A DNA stretch of 64,000 nt. Source: Chitinophagaceae bacterium. Its GTDB lineage: Bacteria > Bacteroidota > Bacteroidia > Chitinophagales > Chitinophagaceae. The notes beneath the pieces are model-generated. The model saw only the letters and a list, made by a program, of their open reading frames with translations, had not been told where the DNA came from and searched no databases. The stretch spans positions 310,001 through 374,000 of the forward strand of contig JADKIE010000004.1 in the NCBI GenBank assembly GCA_016721385.1, in the 5' to 3' direction. Below, piece after piece: positions 49,765 to 58,333 of the stretch. The translations under genes were made by a program, and so were the position numbers. Position 1 is the first letter of the stretch. Each line of letters begins with the position of its first letter.

Positions 49765-51617
49765 ATGAGAAAGTACATTTTAATATTGATGTTTGCTTTT
49801 GGGTTTGTTTTGACATCCACCGCACAAAGTTTAGCTGTTAATACAGATGGAAGCATTGCTGCAACCAGTGCAATGTTAGATGTAAAAAGCACAACCAAGG
49901 GAGTGCTGATTCCCCGTATGTCTAAAACTGAAAGAAATGCTATTACCACTCCTGCCACTGGCTTGCTGGTATTTCAAGATGCACCCGATAGTATTGGCTT
50001 TTATTTTTATGGAGGTGCCAAATGGTTTTGGCTTACCAATGCAGATAACACAGATACACTGGTATGGAAAAGAAGTGGTAATGCTAATACAGTGGCAGTT
50101 TCTCATTTTCTTGGTACTACTGATAACAGACCTTTGCGGTTTCGGATAAACAATCTTTGGGCTGGAGAATTAGACAGTACAAAACGAACGGTTTTGCTGG
50201 GATTGGGGGCAGGAAAAAATACAGCCAGCAGCAGTCGAGCTAATATTGCCATTGGTAATGCAGCCTTGTTGAATAATAATTTTGGCAGTAGCAATATCAG
50301 CATCGGTGATAGTAGTTTATACAGCACCAGTAGCACATTTGGTTCGTTAAGTAATTTAATAGCCATTGGCAACAAAGCGCTTTTCAATAACCTTACCGGT
50401 AATTCAGTTACGGCTGTTGGAGATTCAGCGCTTTATAAAAACGTTACCGGCATTAGGAATACGGCTTTAGGTTACGGATCTTCTGTAAATAATATTTCGG
50501 GCAGTTATAATACAGCCGCAGGTTACCGCAGCCTTTATTTAAATTCAAGTGGATTTGAAAATACGGCATTTGGGCATGTGGCAGGCTATGCCAATACAAG
50601 TAGTGGTTGGCAGGTAGCCATTGGCGATTCGGCTTTGTTTAGTAATACCGGCCTAATCACAATGCCAATATTGCCATTGGTGCCCATGCGGCAGCCTATA
50701 ATCTGGGGGTATCAGGTAGTGTCTTTATAGGGTTCCGTTCCGGCTATACTTCTTCTGGCGGTTTTGGCAATATTTTTATGGGAAGTTATAGCGGCGAAAA
50801 TAACTCAGGTAGTAGTAATGTAGGCCTTGGCCAGCAGTCGTTACGTAATAGCAATGGAAGCAATAATGCTGCTGTTGGATACGGTTCATTGGAACTCAAT
50901 AGAGATGGTGCTCAAAATACTGCTATAGGTGCTTCGTCTTTAAGTCGTGATACTACAGGTAATTATAACACGGCATTGGGTTACTGGTCGATGGGCAGGC
51001 ATTTGCGAAGCGATTTTAATACCGCAATTGGTTCGCTAAGCCTGTATTTTGATACGGTAGGTACACGTAATGTGGCTGTTGGTTATCAGGCTCATTATGG
51101 GCACCAGGGAAGCAATAATGTGGCCGTAGGCCCCAATGCCCTTGGCTTTACAGGCACTGGTAACAATAATACAGCCATTGGCGCCAGTGCCGATGTGGGA
51201 ACTGATAACCTGAGTTTTGCCACAGCTATTGGTGCATCTGCCCGTTGCGATACAAGTAATAGTATTGTGTTGGGCAATGTTGCCGGTACCAATGTATCGG
51301 TAGGCACCACTAAACCGCTTAGCCGAATGGATGTAAATGGATCAATTGGTTCTGGCATACGCACTGTAACCGGCAGTACAACTGCTGCAGTAACCGATCA
51401 CACTATTGTTATAGGAACTACTGCAAGTGCTGTAACCATAACCTTACCTTCGGCTCCGTCAGTAACCCGGCGTGAATACAGGATAGTAAACCAGAATGCC
51501 GCAACAAAAACTGTAACTAGTTACACAGATTTTACAGGTGCTGCTTCCACTTCTATACCCGGTAATAATTCCATTGTGATTCAATCAAGCGGAACCGGTT
51601 GGGTAAGAGTTTTGTAG
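49765..51617 (+). CDS. Exported YadA-head-like repeat protein, frame broken
   Basis: The repaired protein of about 617 residues has a signal peptide (MRKYILILMFAFGFVLTSTAQ, start 49765). The next 70 residues repeat the module found at 40.3 kb ('SLAVNTDGSIAATSAMLDVKS'). A long array of YadA-head-like units follows ('NIAIGNAALLNNN', 'SVTAVGDSALYKN', 'NTALGYGS', 'NTAIGSLSLYFDT'), forming a left-handed beta roll. A C-terminal region with 'TVTGSTTAAVTDHTIVIGTTASAVTITLP' ends the protein. The break near 50,660 hides 'NANIAIGAHAAYNLG'. No T9SS domain is seen. It is probably a surface fibre. Confidence 0.7.
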
Positions 51618-51834
51618 AAAGCTATGAAAAAATAAGTAATCGTATTTTTTTATGTTCCAAAATGTTGTTGGTACACCAGCGTCCAAATTACCTAAGGTGA
51701 ATAAACAACAGCTGCAAAGTATTTTTAACTTATTACCTCACTCCTTTTGCTATGTTGCAGGTACGCCAACGCAGTTTTGCCTTGCTTCAATACCTGTAAC
51801 GACGGCTTACTAACGGCGATGTAGAGTAGCTTTT

Positions 51835-52877
51835 TTAAAGAGTTGACATGTCAATTACAAACCTGTATTTAACATCACTCTTTAACATTCTTTCATAAGC
51901 TTCGTTTATTTCATCCATACGAATAAGTTCAATATCACTTACAATATTGTGTTCTGCACAAAAATCCAACATTTCCTGAGTTTCGGGCAACCCACCAATC
52001 AATGAACCAGCAATACTTTTACGGCCAAAAATTAAATTAAAAGCAGGTACTGTTGCCGGTACAGAAGGAGCACCCACACAAACCATTACACCATTTGTGC
52101 GTAACAAGCCTAGGTAAAAATTATAATCATGCTCTGCAGAAACCGTATCCAATATAAAATCAAAATAACCCGTTAAGGTTTTTACTTGTGCTTCATCGCT
52201 GGTAAGTACAAATTTATGTGCACCTAGTCTTTTTGCATCCTGCTCTTTGGATAGTGAATGACTAAGCATAGTTAATTCTGCACCCATAGCTACTGCAAGT
52301 TTAACTCCCATATGCCCTAATCCACCTAGACCTAAAACTCCTACTTTAGTTCCCTTACCCACCTTCCAGTGGCGGAGTGGAGAATAAGTGGTAATACCAG
52401 CACAAAGCAAAGGAGCTACCCCTTCAAGTGGTAATTTATCCGAAATGGTTAACACAAAATCTTCGTGGGCCAGTATAGATTTACTGTATCCTCCGTGTGT
52501 GGCACTACTGCCATCTTTTCCATGCCGCCATAAGTACCTACCATACCATTTACACAATATTGTTCGAGACCATCTTTGCAATTATCACATTCCCGGCAAC
52601 TATCTACCAAGCAACCAATTCCGGCTAAATCTCCTACTTTGAATTTTTTTACATGGCTACCAACTGCAGTTACTACACCCACAATTTCATGTCCCGGCAC
52701 TACAGGGTACATCGTCATGCCCCATTCATTACGAGCAGTATGCAAATCGCTATGACATACACCACAATACTTTATTTCTATTTGTACATCATGTGTCTTA
52801 GGTTCTCTTCTTTCTATGGTTAATGGAGCTATTGGAGATGTGGCTGATTGGGCACCGTATGCTTTTGTTGCAGGCAT
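51835..52877 (-). CDS. Zinc-dependent alcohol dehydrogenase (YahK/CAD-like), frame broken
   Basis: This is a medium-chain NAD(P)-dependent dehydrogenase of about 347 residues. The catalytic zinc site has 'CGVCHSDLHTARNEWG' and 'VVPGHEIVGVV'. The structural zinc site has 'CRECDNCKDGLEQYC'. The cofactor motif is 'VGVLGLGGLGHMGVKLAVAMGA'. A single missing G near 52,520 breaks the frame before 'KDGSSATHGGYSKSI'. Relatives reduce a broad range of aldehydes. It stands alone. Confidence 0.85.
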
Positions 52878-53015
52878 TTTTTGTTATTTAATGATTGAAA
52901 ATCAAATATACCTATAAAGCAATTGATAAGCAGGTGAAATAATTGTAAACACCAAATGAAGCATTGTCTTTTGTGTTTAGTTTTGTGTATTTGCTTTATC
53001 AGCTGGTTACAGACC

Positions 53016-53090
53016 AGGCCTCGGCAGTGCTGAGTGGCGGCTTACCAACGGCGGCGAAAACCTAGGCTGGGAAAAACTAGCCGAGGCGGA
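53016..53090. repeat. GC-rich interspersed repeat, partial copy
   Basis: CGGCTTACCAACGGCGGCGAAAA plus a flanking inverted pair (CCTCGGC ... GCCGAGG) resembles the 3' half of the 57.1 kb copy. A weaker relative, ACGGCTTACTAACGGCG, lies at about 51,800. Confidence 0.55.
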
Positions 53091-53115
53091 ATGAAAATAT
53101 TGTCCAAGAATTTTA

Positions 53116-54794
53116 TCAATTATTTTTTTTTGGAACAGTTTTAAAATCTATTATTTCATTTCCAGATTTGGTAATTGTTGTCGTTTTTATTGTTTTTTCA
53201 TTAGAAGATGAGCTTGGCGTCATACTAACATTTTCCATTTTTTTATTTAATTCTCGTCCATACGCTGCTTCATTTTCTTTATCTATTCTTTTTCGTTCGG
53301 CTTCCATAGCAGCCATATTCTTATTGAACAAATAATCATGAAATTGTATTTCACCAGGCAACTCTCTTGCTACTACAATTGCGAACTCATTTTCACTAAA
53401 AGTTCTTGTATTGACACCGTTTTTCCATTCGCCAAAAGATACTTTTCCAGGTGTAACAACTGGAACTTGTTTTAAGGAATACACACCACCATAAGGATCA
53501 CGACCATCTTTATCATCATACTTGTATGTAGTAACGTCGGGTGCAACAAAATATCCAAGTCCTTCGTAGGTTCCATTTTTGCACATTCCAAAATATTTAG
53601 TGCCATCGCTATATTTTATAACACCATAACCATTTTGGCAATTGCCCGAAATACATTTTGGTAGAGCCGCTAGGGCTTTTTCTGCATTTTCTTTTATACT
53701 AAAATCATTTTTCAATGTATTGTATTCGCTGTAGGATATTTCAACATTATCTTTAGTAAAGTATTTTTCGTTTTTACCAGAACGATTAGAATACTTGAAT
53801 TTCCCTGTTTTATAATAGCCATTAGGTAGTACTTCTACTCCTTTTCCTTCTAAATATGTATGATCCCAATTTCCGTTAAGTGTTATTCCGTCTGGGCTAG
53901 TTTCGGTGCCTTCTCCATGTCTTAGCCCGTTTTTCCAATTCCCTTTATATGTAGTCCCGTTTTTTTCTATAGATGTACCTTCGCCATTTTCTCTACCATT
54001 TTTAAATTGCCCTATATAGGTAGTTCCTGGAAAGAAGAATAATATTTAAAAACATAAGTGCCAAATCCATTTTCACAATCACCAGTTAAGCAGCCACTTT
54101 CAAACCATTCGTTGTTTTTCCAAGCACCCGCAAATACTTCTCCTTTTGAATTTGTATAAGTACCAATACCATCTCTTTTTGCATTTTTAAAATCACCTGT
54201 ATAGGTTTCTCCATTTGGCCACTTGTATGTACCAAAACCGTTTTCACAATCACCAGAAACGCATCCATTATTCTTATTAATAATAGGTGTAGATACAGTT
54301 TTAGTAACAGGTTTATTATCATTATGAACTGGTGTAACAACCTCCTCAGTTTTAGGTTGAGCAATGGGTGCAGACACGGCTATATTATCATTGGAATTAT
54401 TGGTTTTAGCACCAGTTTTAACATCTGCAAAAGTATTTATCGATATCATTTCTCCATCTTTAAAAATGGCTTCAGATTGGATATTGCCGCTTTCATAATA
54501 CCATTTTTGCACTCCATTTCGTTTATTGTTAACATAATCCGCCACCAGTCTCAACACTCCACTCTCAAAATACCATTTGAGCGTACCATTAGCTTCTCCG
54601 TTTATCACTGGTTTTTCTGATTCTAATATCCCATTTTTATAATATTCTTTTTTTATACCAGTTATCTTGCCGTCAACATACGGAGTTTCGGATTTTATCT
54701 TTCCGTTTTTATAATACTCTTTTTTTATTTCGGTTTGTGCATTTGCAGTAAGTGCTATTGTTACTGCAAGCAATAAAGTTGTAAAATATTTCAT
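53116..54794 (-). CDS. Exported MORN-repeat protein with CX4C motifs, frame broken
   Basis: About 559 residues after joining two frames near 54,035. A signal peptide (MKYFTTLLLAVTIALTANAQ) is followed by MORN_2/YwqK-like units ('KEYYKNGKIKSETPYVDGK', 'WYFESGVLRLVADYVNNKRNG'). A linker precedes MORN units ('GFGTYKWPNGETYTGDFKNAKRDGIGTY'-like, 'GEVFAGAWKNNEW', 'TTYKGNWKNGLRHGEGT'). Three copies of a C(V/L/I)(S/T)G(D/N)C(E/Q)NG(F/Y)G motif stand at the start of MORN blocks. The C-terminus is charged. The role is unknown; MORN arrays often bind membranes or partner proteins. Confidence 0.75.
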
Positions 54795-54870
54795 TATACT
54801 ATTTTATGTTGTTGCTTTTGTACCTTTTAAAGAAAGGTATAGATAGTAAAGGTATAGGATGTAACTAGCT

Positions 54871-54896
54871 AAAAATACCCTTTGAGGGGTATTTTT
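54871..54896 (-). promoter_or_regulatory. ATACCC/GGGTAT hairpin upstream of the MORN gene
   Basis: A 10-bp stem (AAAAATACCC / GGGTATTTTT) with a 6-base loop lies 77 bases before the MORN start and 98 bases after the stop of the next upstream gene. It can act as that gene's terminator, but the same element precedes 48090 and is duplicated at 56.7 and 56.9 kb. Confidence 0.6.
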
Positions 54897-54993
54897 TATG
54901 GGAAATATGGAAGCAAAGCCATAGCCCTACCTACCAACTAATTTGCTTACTACCTAATTGATTGTTGTAAATCTTTATTACTTTTTAATTGAA

Positions 54994-56330
54994 TTAATGA
55001 CATTTCCCATCCCCTAAACATTTCGTACAAATTGAAAAAAATTGTCTGGTATATCCTGTTTGTTTTATGGTTTTTTTATTGCCGTATTTATCTGTACCAT
55101 TATCAATTTCCCAAGATGCTAATTGTTTAGCCCATATCTCACCAGTACCGTTACATTTTGGGCAAACGCAATTGCTTTTAGCATTATTTTCACTTTGTGA
55201 ATTTTGTTGATTTTCGGAATTGGTACTGTTGTATAAATTTACTGGAGCACTATATTCATAAGTTGTCGTTACACGGTCTGGGTCAACCCAATTTCTGCCT
55301 TCTACTTGAGCAATTGCTTTGTCTATCCATTTTGATTCAAATGGAGCTAATTGTCTGGCTTTTTCAAAATCATTTTGCGATGCAATTTTATTGCCTAATT
55401 TATAATTTGCTTGCCCTCTGTCAACATAAGCACGGTGTAAATTTGGAAAAATCCTAATAGCTTCGTTGCATAATGCTAATGCTTTTTCAGGATTTACTTC
55501 TTTAGTTTTGCTTAACCCCAAAGTTAAAGTCATTGCTTCAAATCGCAAATCTACATAGGCTTGATAACCATTTTGGCTTCGAACAGCATCTTTACCTTCA
55601 AGAGATGAAGTGTCAATTTGATCTTTAATATAGTTAGGTTTTAATTGAGATGTTGCAAATTGTGGTTTGGTTTCTGGAGTTTTAACATTTTCAATATTTG
55701 TAGGTTCTAAAACTTTATTTTTAAATCTTGATGGGCAATTTTTGATTCTTTTTTTATAGGTTTTATGGTTGTTTTTGGAATACTAATTTTATTGGCTTCT
55801 CATAGTTTTGCACCCAATCAACTACTTTTTATTGGCACAAATCCAAATAGAATAGCGAAGAACTGGGTCGGTAGATTTGGGCCAAATATAAGCCACTGGA
55901 CTTATGCCATCTATGCTATAATAAGTAGTGGCTCTTGTCTCTGTACCTGCCGGAAATCGCAATTCTTTTTTGGTAATTCTATTTTCTGTCACTAATGTTT
56001 CAAACGCTTGCTCAACTGTACGAAAAAAGAATTCGCCCTTTTCGTCATCTGATTCAAATTTTAGCATATTGTAAACTGCTTTGTCTAATTTGATTGTTGA
56101 AGTAAAAAGTTTTTAGCTGCATCGGTTTGATTTTTCGCTTTATAAATAGTTACATTATTGTTTGTGCTTATTAAATCTCCTTTGAAATTTTCAAAATCAT
56201 TTTTGCCGTCCAATACAATGGCATAAACATTAGCTATAATTCTATTTTTTTCGACTTCCTGATTTGTTTTTTTTTGAGCCAATACTATAGTGTTGAAAAA
56301 TAATAGTAGGGAAAAAAAAAGTGATTTCAT
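54994..56330 (-). CDS. Exported TPR protein with CxxCxGxG zinc-knuckle motifs, frames broken
   Basis: About 445 residues after repair, with breaks near 55,760, 55,825 and 56,090. A signal peptide (MKSLFFSLLLFFNTIVLAQ) is followed by a helical segment ('YAIVLDGKNDFENFKG', 'KLDKAVYNMLKFESDDEKGEFFF'). Next comes a mixed domain ('YYSIDGISPVAYIWP', 'VVDWVQNYEKPIKLVF'), then TPR-like units ('ALALCNEAIRIFPNLHRAYVDRGQANYKLG'). The end has 'CVCPKCNGTGEIW' and 'CTKCLGDGKCH', DnaJ-type CxxCxGxG motifs that probably bind zinc. It is encoded just upstream of the MORN gene and may work with it. Confidence 0.65.
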
Positions 56331-56527
56331 TTTTTTAATTTTAATTAGTATCAATAATTATAACATTTTTATATGAAACTGAATAAGATGAATCTCGTAT
56401 TTATTGAATTATCTACAAAAATAACAAGGTACATTTCGTGACGGTCAATAAATAGTAACAATCTCGTTTTATACAGTTCTTAAACCATTAGTAGAAACGT
56501 TGTTTGGCTTACTTGACCCAAGTGCAT

Positions 56528-56620
56528 CCCATTTTTATAATACTCTTTTTATATTTCTGTTTGTGCATTTGCAGTAAGTGCCATTGTTACTGCAAGTAAT
56601 AAAGTTGTAAAATATTTCAT
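56528..56620 (-). pseudogene. Truncated duplicate of the MORN gene's 5' end
   Basis: The 31-codon fragment reads MKYFTTLLLAVTMALTANAQ, then an in-frame stop where the parent has Lys, then EYYKNG. It is nearly identical to the first 30 codons at 54,700-54,794, together with about 190 bases of upstream DNA. Similarity ends abruptly at 56,527. It is a non-functional partial copy. Confidence 0.8.
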
Positions 56621-56664
56621 TATACTATTTTATGTTGTTGCTTTTGTACCTTTTAAAGAAAGGT

Positions 56665-57098
56665 ATAGATAGTAAAGGTATAGGATGTAACTAGCTAAAA
56701 AATACCCTTTGAGGGGTATTTTTTGAGGGAAATATGAAAGCAATCCAGTAGCCTGACCTACCAACTAATTTGCTTACTACCTAATTGATTGTTGTAAACC
56801 CTTATTACTTTAATTCGCCGCTTGTCCGGAGACAAGGCGGTGGCGAAGAACTTAGCGGAAACACCAACGGCGGCGAAAAGGTATATATAGTAAAGGTATA
56901 AGATGTAACTAGCTAAAAAATACCCTTCGAGGGGTATTTTTGAGTAAAATATAGAAGCAAAACCAGTAGCCTCTACCAACTAATTTGCTTACTACCTAAT
57001 TGATTGTTGTAAATGCTTATTACTTTAATTCGCCGCTTGTAGGGAGACAAGGCGGCGGCGAAGAACTTTGCGAAAACACCAACGGCGGTGAAAACAGC
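56665..57098. repeat. Tandem pair of about 215-base units (leader plus GC-rich repeat)
   Basis: Unit 1 (56,665-56,879) and unit 2 (56,880 to about 57,094) both run from GGTATA(G/T)ATAGTAAAGGTATA, through the ATACCC...GGGTAT hairpin and TTTGCTTACTACCTAATTGA, into the GC-rich repeat. They differ by scattered substitutions. The first half also equals the MORN leader at 54,830-54,985. Confidence 0.75.
56816..56879. repeat. GC-rich interspersed repeat, copy 2
   Basis: It begins CGCCGCTTGTCCGGAGACAA and continues GGCGG...AACTTAGCGGAAACACC. The CGCTTGTC/GACAAGGCG pair can form a hairpin with CGGA at the loop. It ends exactly where unit 2 begins. Confidence 0.75.
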
Positions 57099-57128
57099 GG
57101 CGAAGCGGCTTACCAACGGCGGCGAAAG
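57031..57128. repeat. GC-rich interspersed repeat, copy 3 with extension
   Basis: It repeats copy 2 with changes, then adds AAACAGCGGCGAAGCGGCTT and a second ACCAACGGCGGCGAAA. It begins about 40 bases after the SIR2-like gene's most likely 3' end. Confidence 0.7.
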
Positions 57129-57264
57129 CATGTTACCTGCGAAGATCCGAAGGAAAGATATTATTTGGTATAAAAAAGAATCACAATTTGTTTTAGCCTT
57201 AATATTTGCTCCGTTAAATTTATTCTCTCTAAAAAAACCGTCTACTACATCGTTTTGAATATTT

Positions 57265-58184
57265 TCATCTTGGGTCTTGAATTACAAGGGTTTTACCATA
57301 AAGTGTTGACTCATTAAAATAATCTAAATCTACTAACCGATTATAAAGCGGAAATGTATAACCAATTACAACTATAGTTTTTGATTTTCTTATTACATCT
57401 ATTGCCGCTGATATTACTGAATTTGTTTGCCCAATAAATTTATTTTCCCAAGCAAATTTTATTTTTTCAGAGTCAATTTGATATTTATTTTTTAAATGAG
57501 TTTTATCAAATATGTCATGAAATAAATATTCATTATCTAGCAGATTTTTTATTTTATCAAAAAAAGTGGAATAAAAAAAACCGTTCATATTAATGACATT
57601 TATTTGGTCGTCTATATTCCAATGATTTTCACCTACCGTTATATCTCTTTTAAATTCTTCAAAATAATTAGATGGGTTAAAATAATTTTTTAAACTACAA
57701 AAAAGGTTTAAGTCATAATTCCATGTAATAAAATTTACTTTACAATAGGTCTTTGCCTTGCCTTCAGTTGGTTGTAGCAGCCCTGCAATTAAAGCATCAT
57801 ATCGTTTATCAATATTTGCTTGTTTCAAGAAAATAGTACCATCATAACTCGTGTGGAATAGATATCTTTGGCTAGGTGCTCCCAAGTAAAGTATAAATTC
57901 AAAATTTTCTTTGATTCTATAACTTCTGATTTCTGATTTGTATGAAATAATTTCTTAAAGTAAGTATCAAATGATTGATGTGATTCAAATGAATTGAGTA
58001 GACTGTTTGCCTTATTATATATTCCCTCGAAAAAAAACCTTTTATCTTCAGGAAATCGTAAATCCTCCCAAATAGCTTTTAAATGATTCAAAAAATATTT
58101 GAACCTTTCAGGAAATGTTTTTACTATAGGAATCGATTGATAACTTGCCCCAGCCCCAAGTATATATGTTAATTCATTACTCAT
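57265..58184 (-). CDS. SIR2-like NAD-binding protein, frames broken
   Basis: About 305 residues are visible, plus a probable further 35 in another frame down to roughly 57,150 ('DENIQNDVVDGFFREN', 'AKTNCDSFLYQI'). The N-terminal Rossmann motif is 'TYILGAGASYQS'. Later 'VNFITWNYDLNLF' and 'IVVIGYTFPLYNRLVDLDYF' match the SIR2_2-type family, whose members cleave or bind NAD+. A break near 57,883 lies before 'RYLFHTSYDGTIFL'. Such proteins are often effectors of phage defence, alone or with a sensor. No partner sensor gene is adjacent, so that role is inference. Confidence 0.7.
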
Positions 58185-58195
58185 AAGCATTAAAT

Positions 58196-58229
58196 TAAAA
58201 AACCAAACCCACCTTTCGGTAAGTTTGGT
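58196..58229 (-). terminator. Intrinsic terminator of dnaK
   Basis: Nested arms ACCAAAC/GTTTGGT and ACC/GGT around TTTC, read on the minus strand, run into TTTTTTAATTT. It separates dnaK from the SIR2-like gene 12 bases on. Confidence 0.75.
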
Positions 58230-58333
58230 CTCATTTAAAATTGGTATTTTATTTTTTCGTTTGTTTAGATGCTTCCTTCGTCTGCATGACAAGTCTCCAC
58301 AACACATCATTCATAACTTATAACTCATCACTC

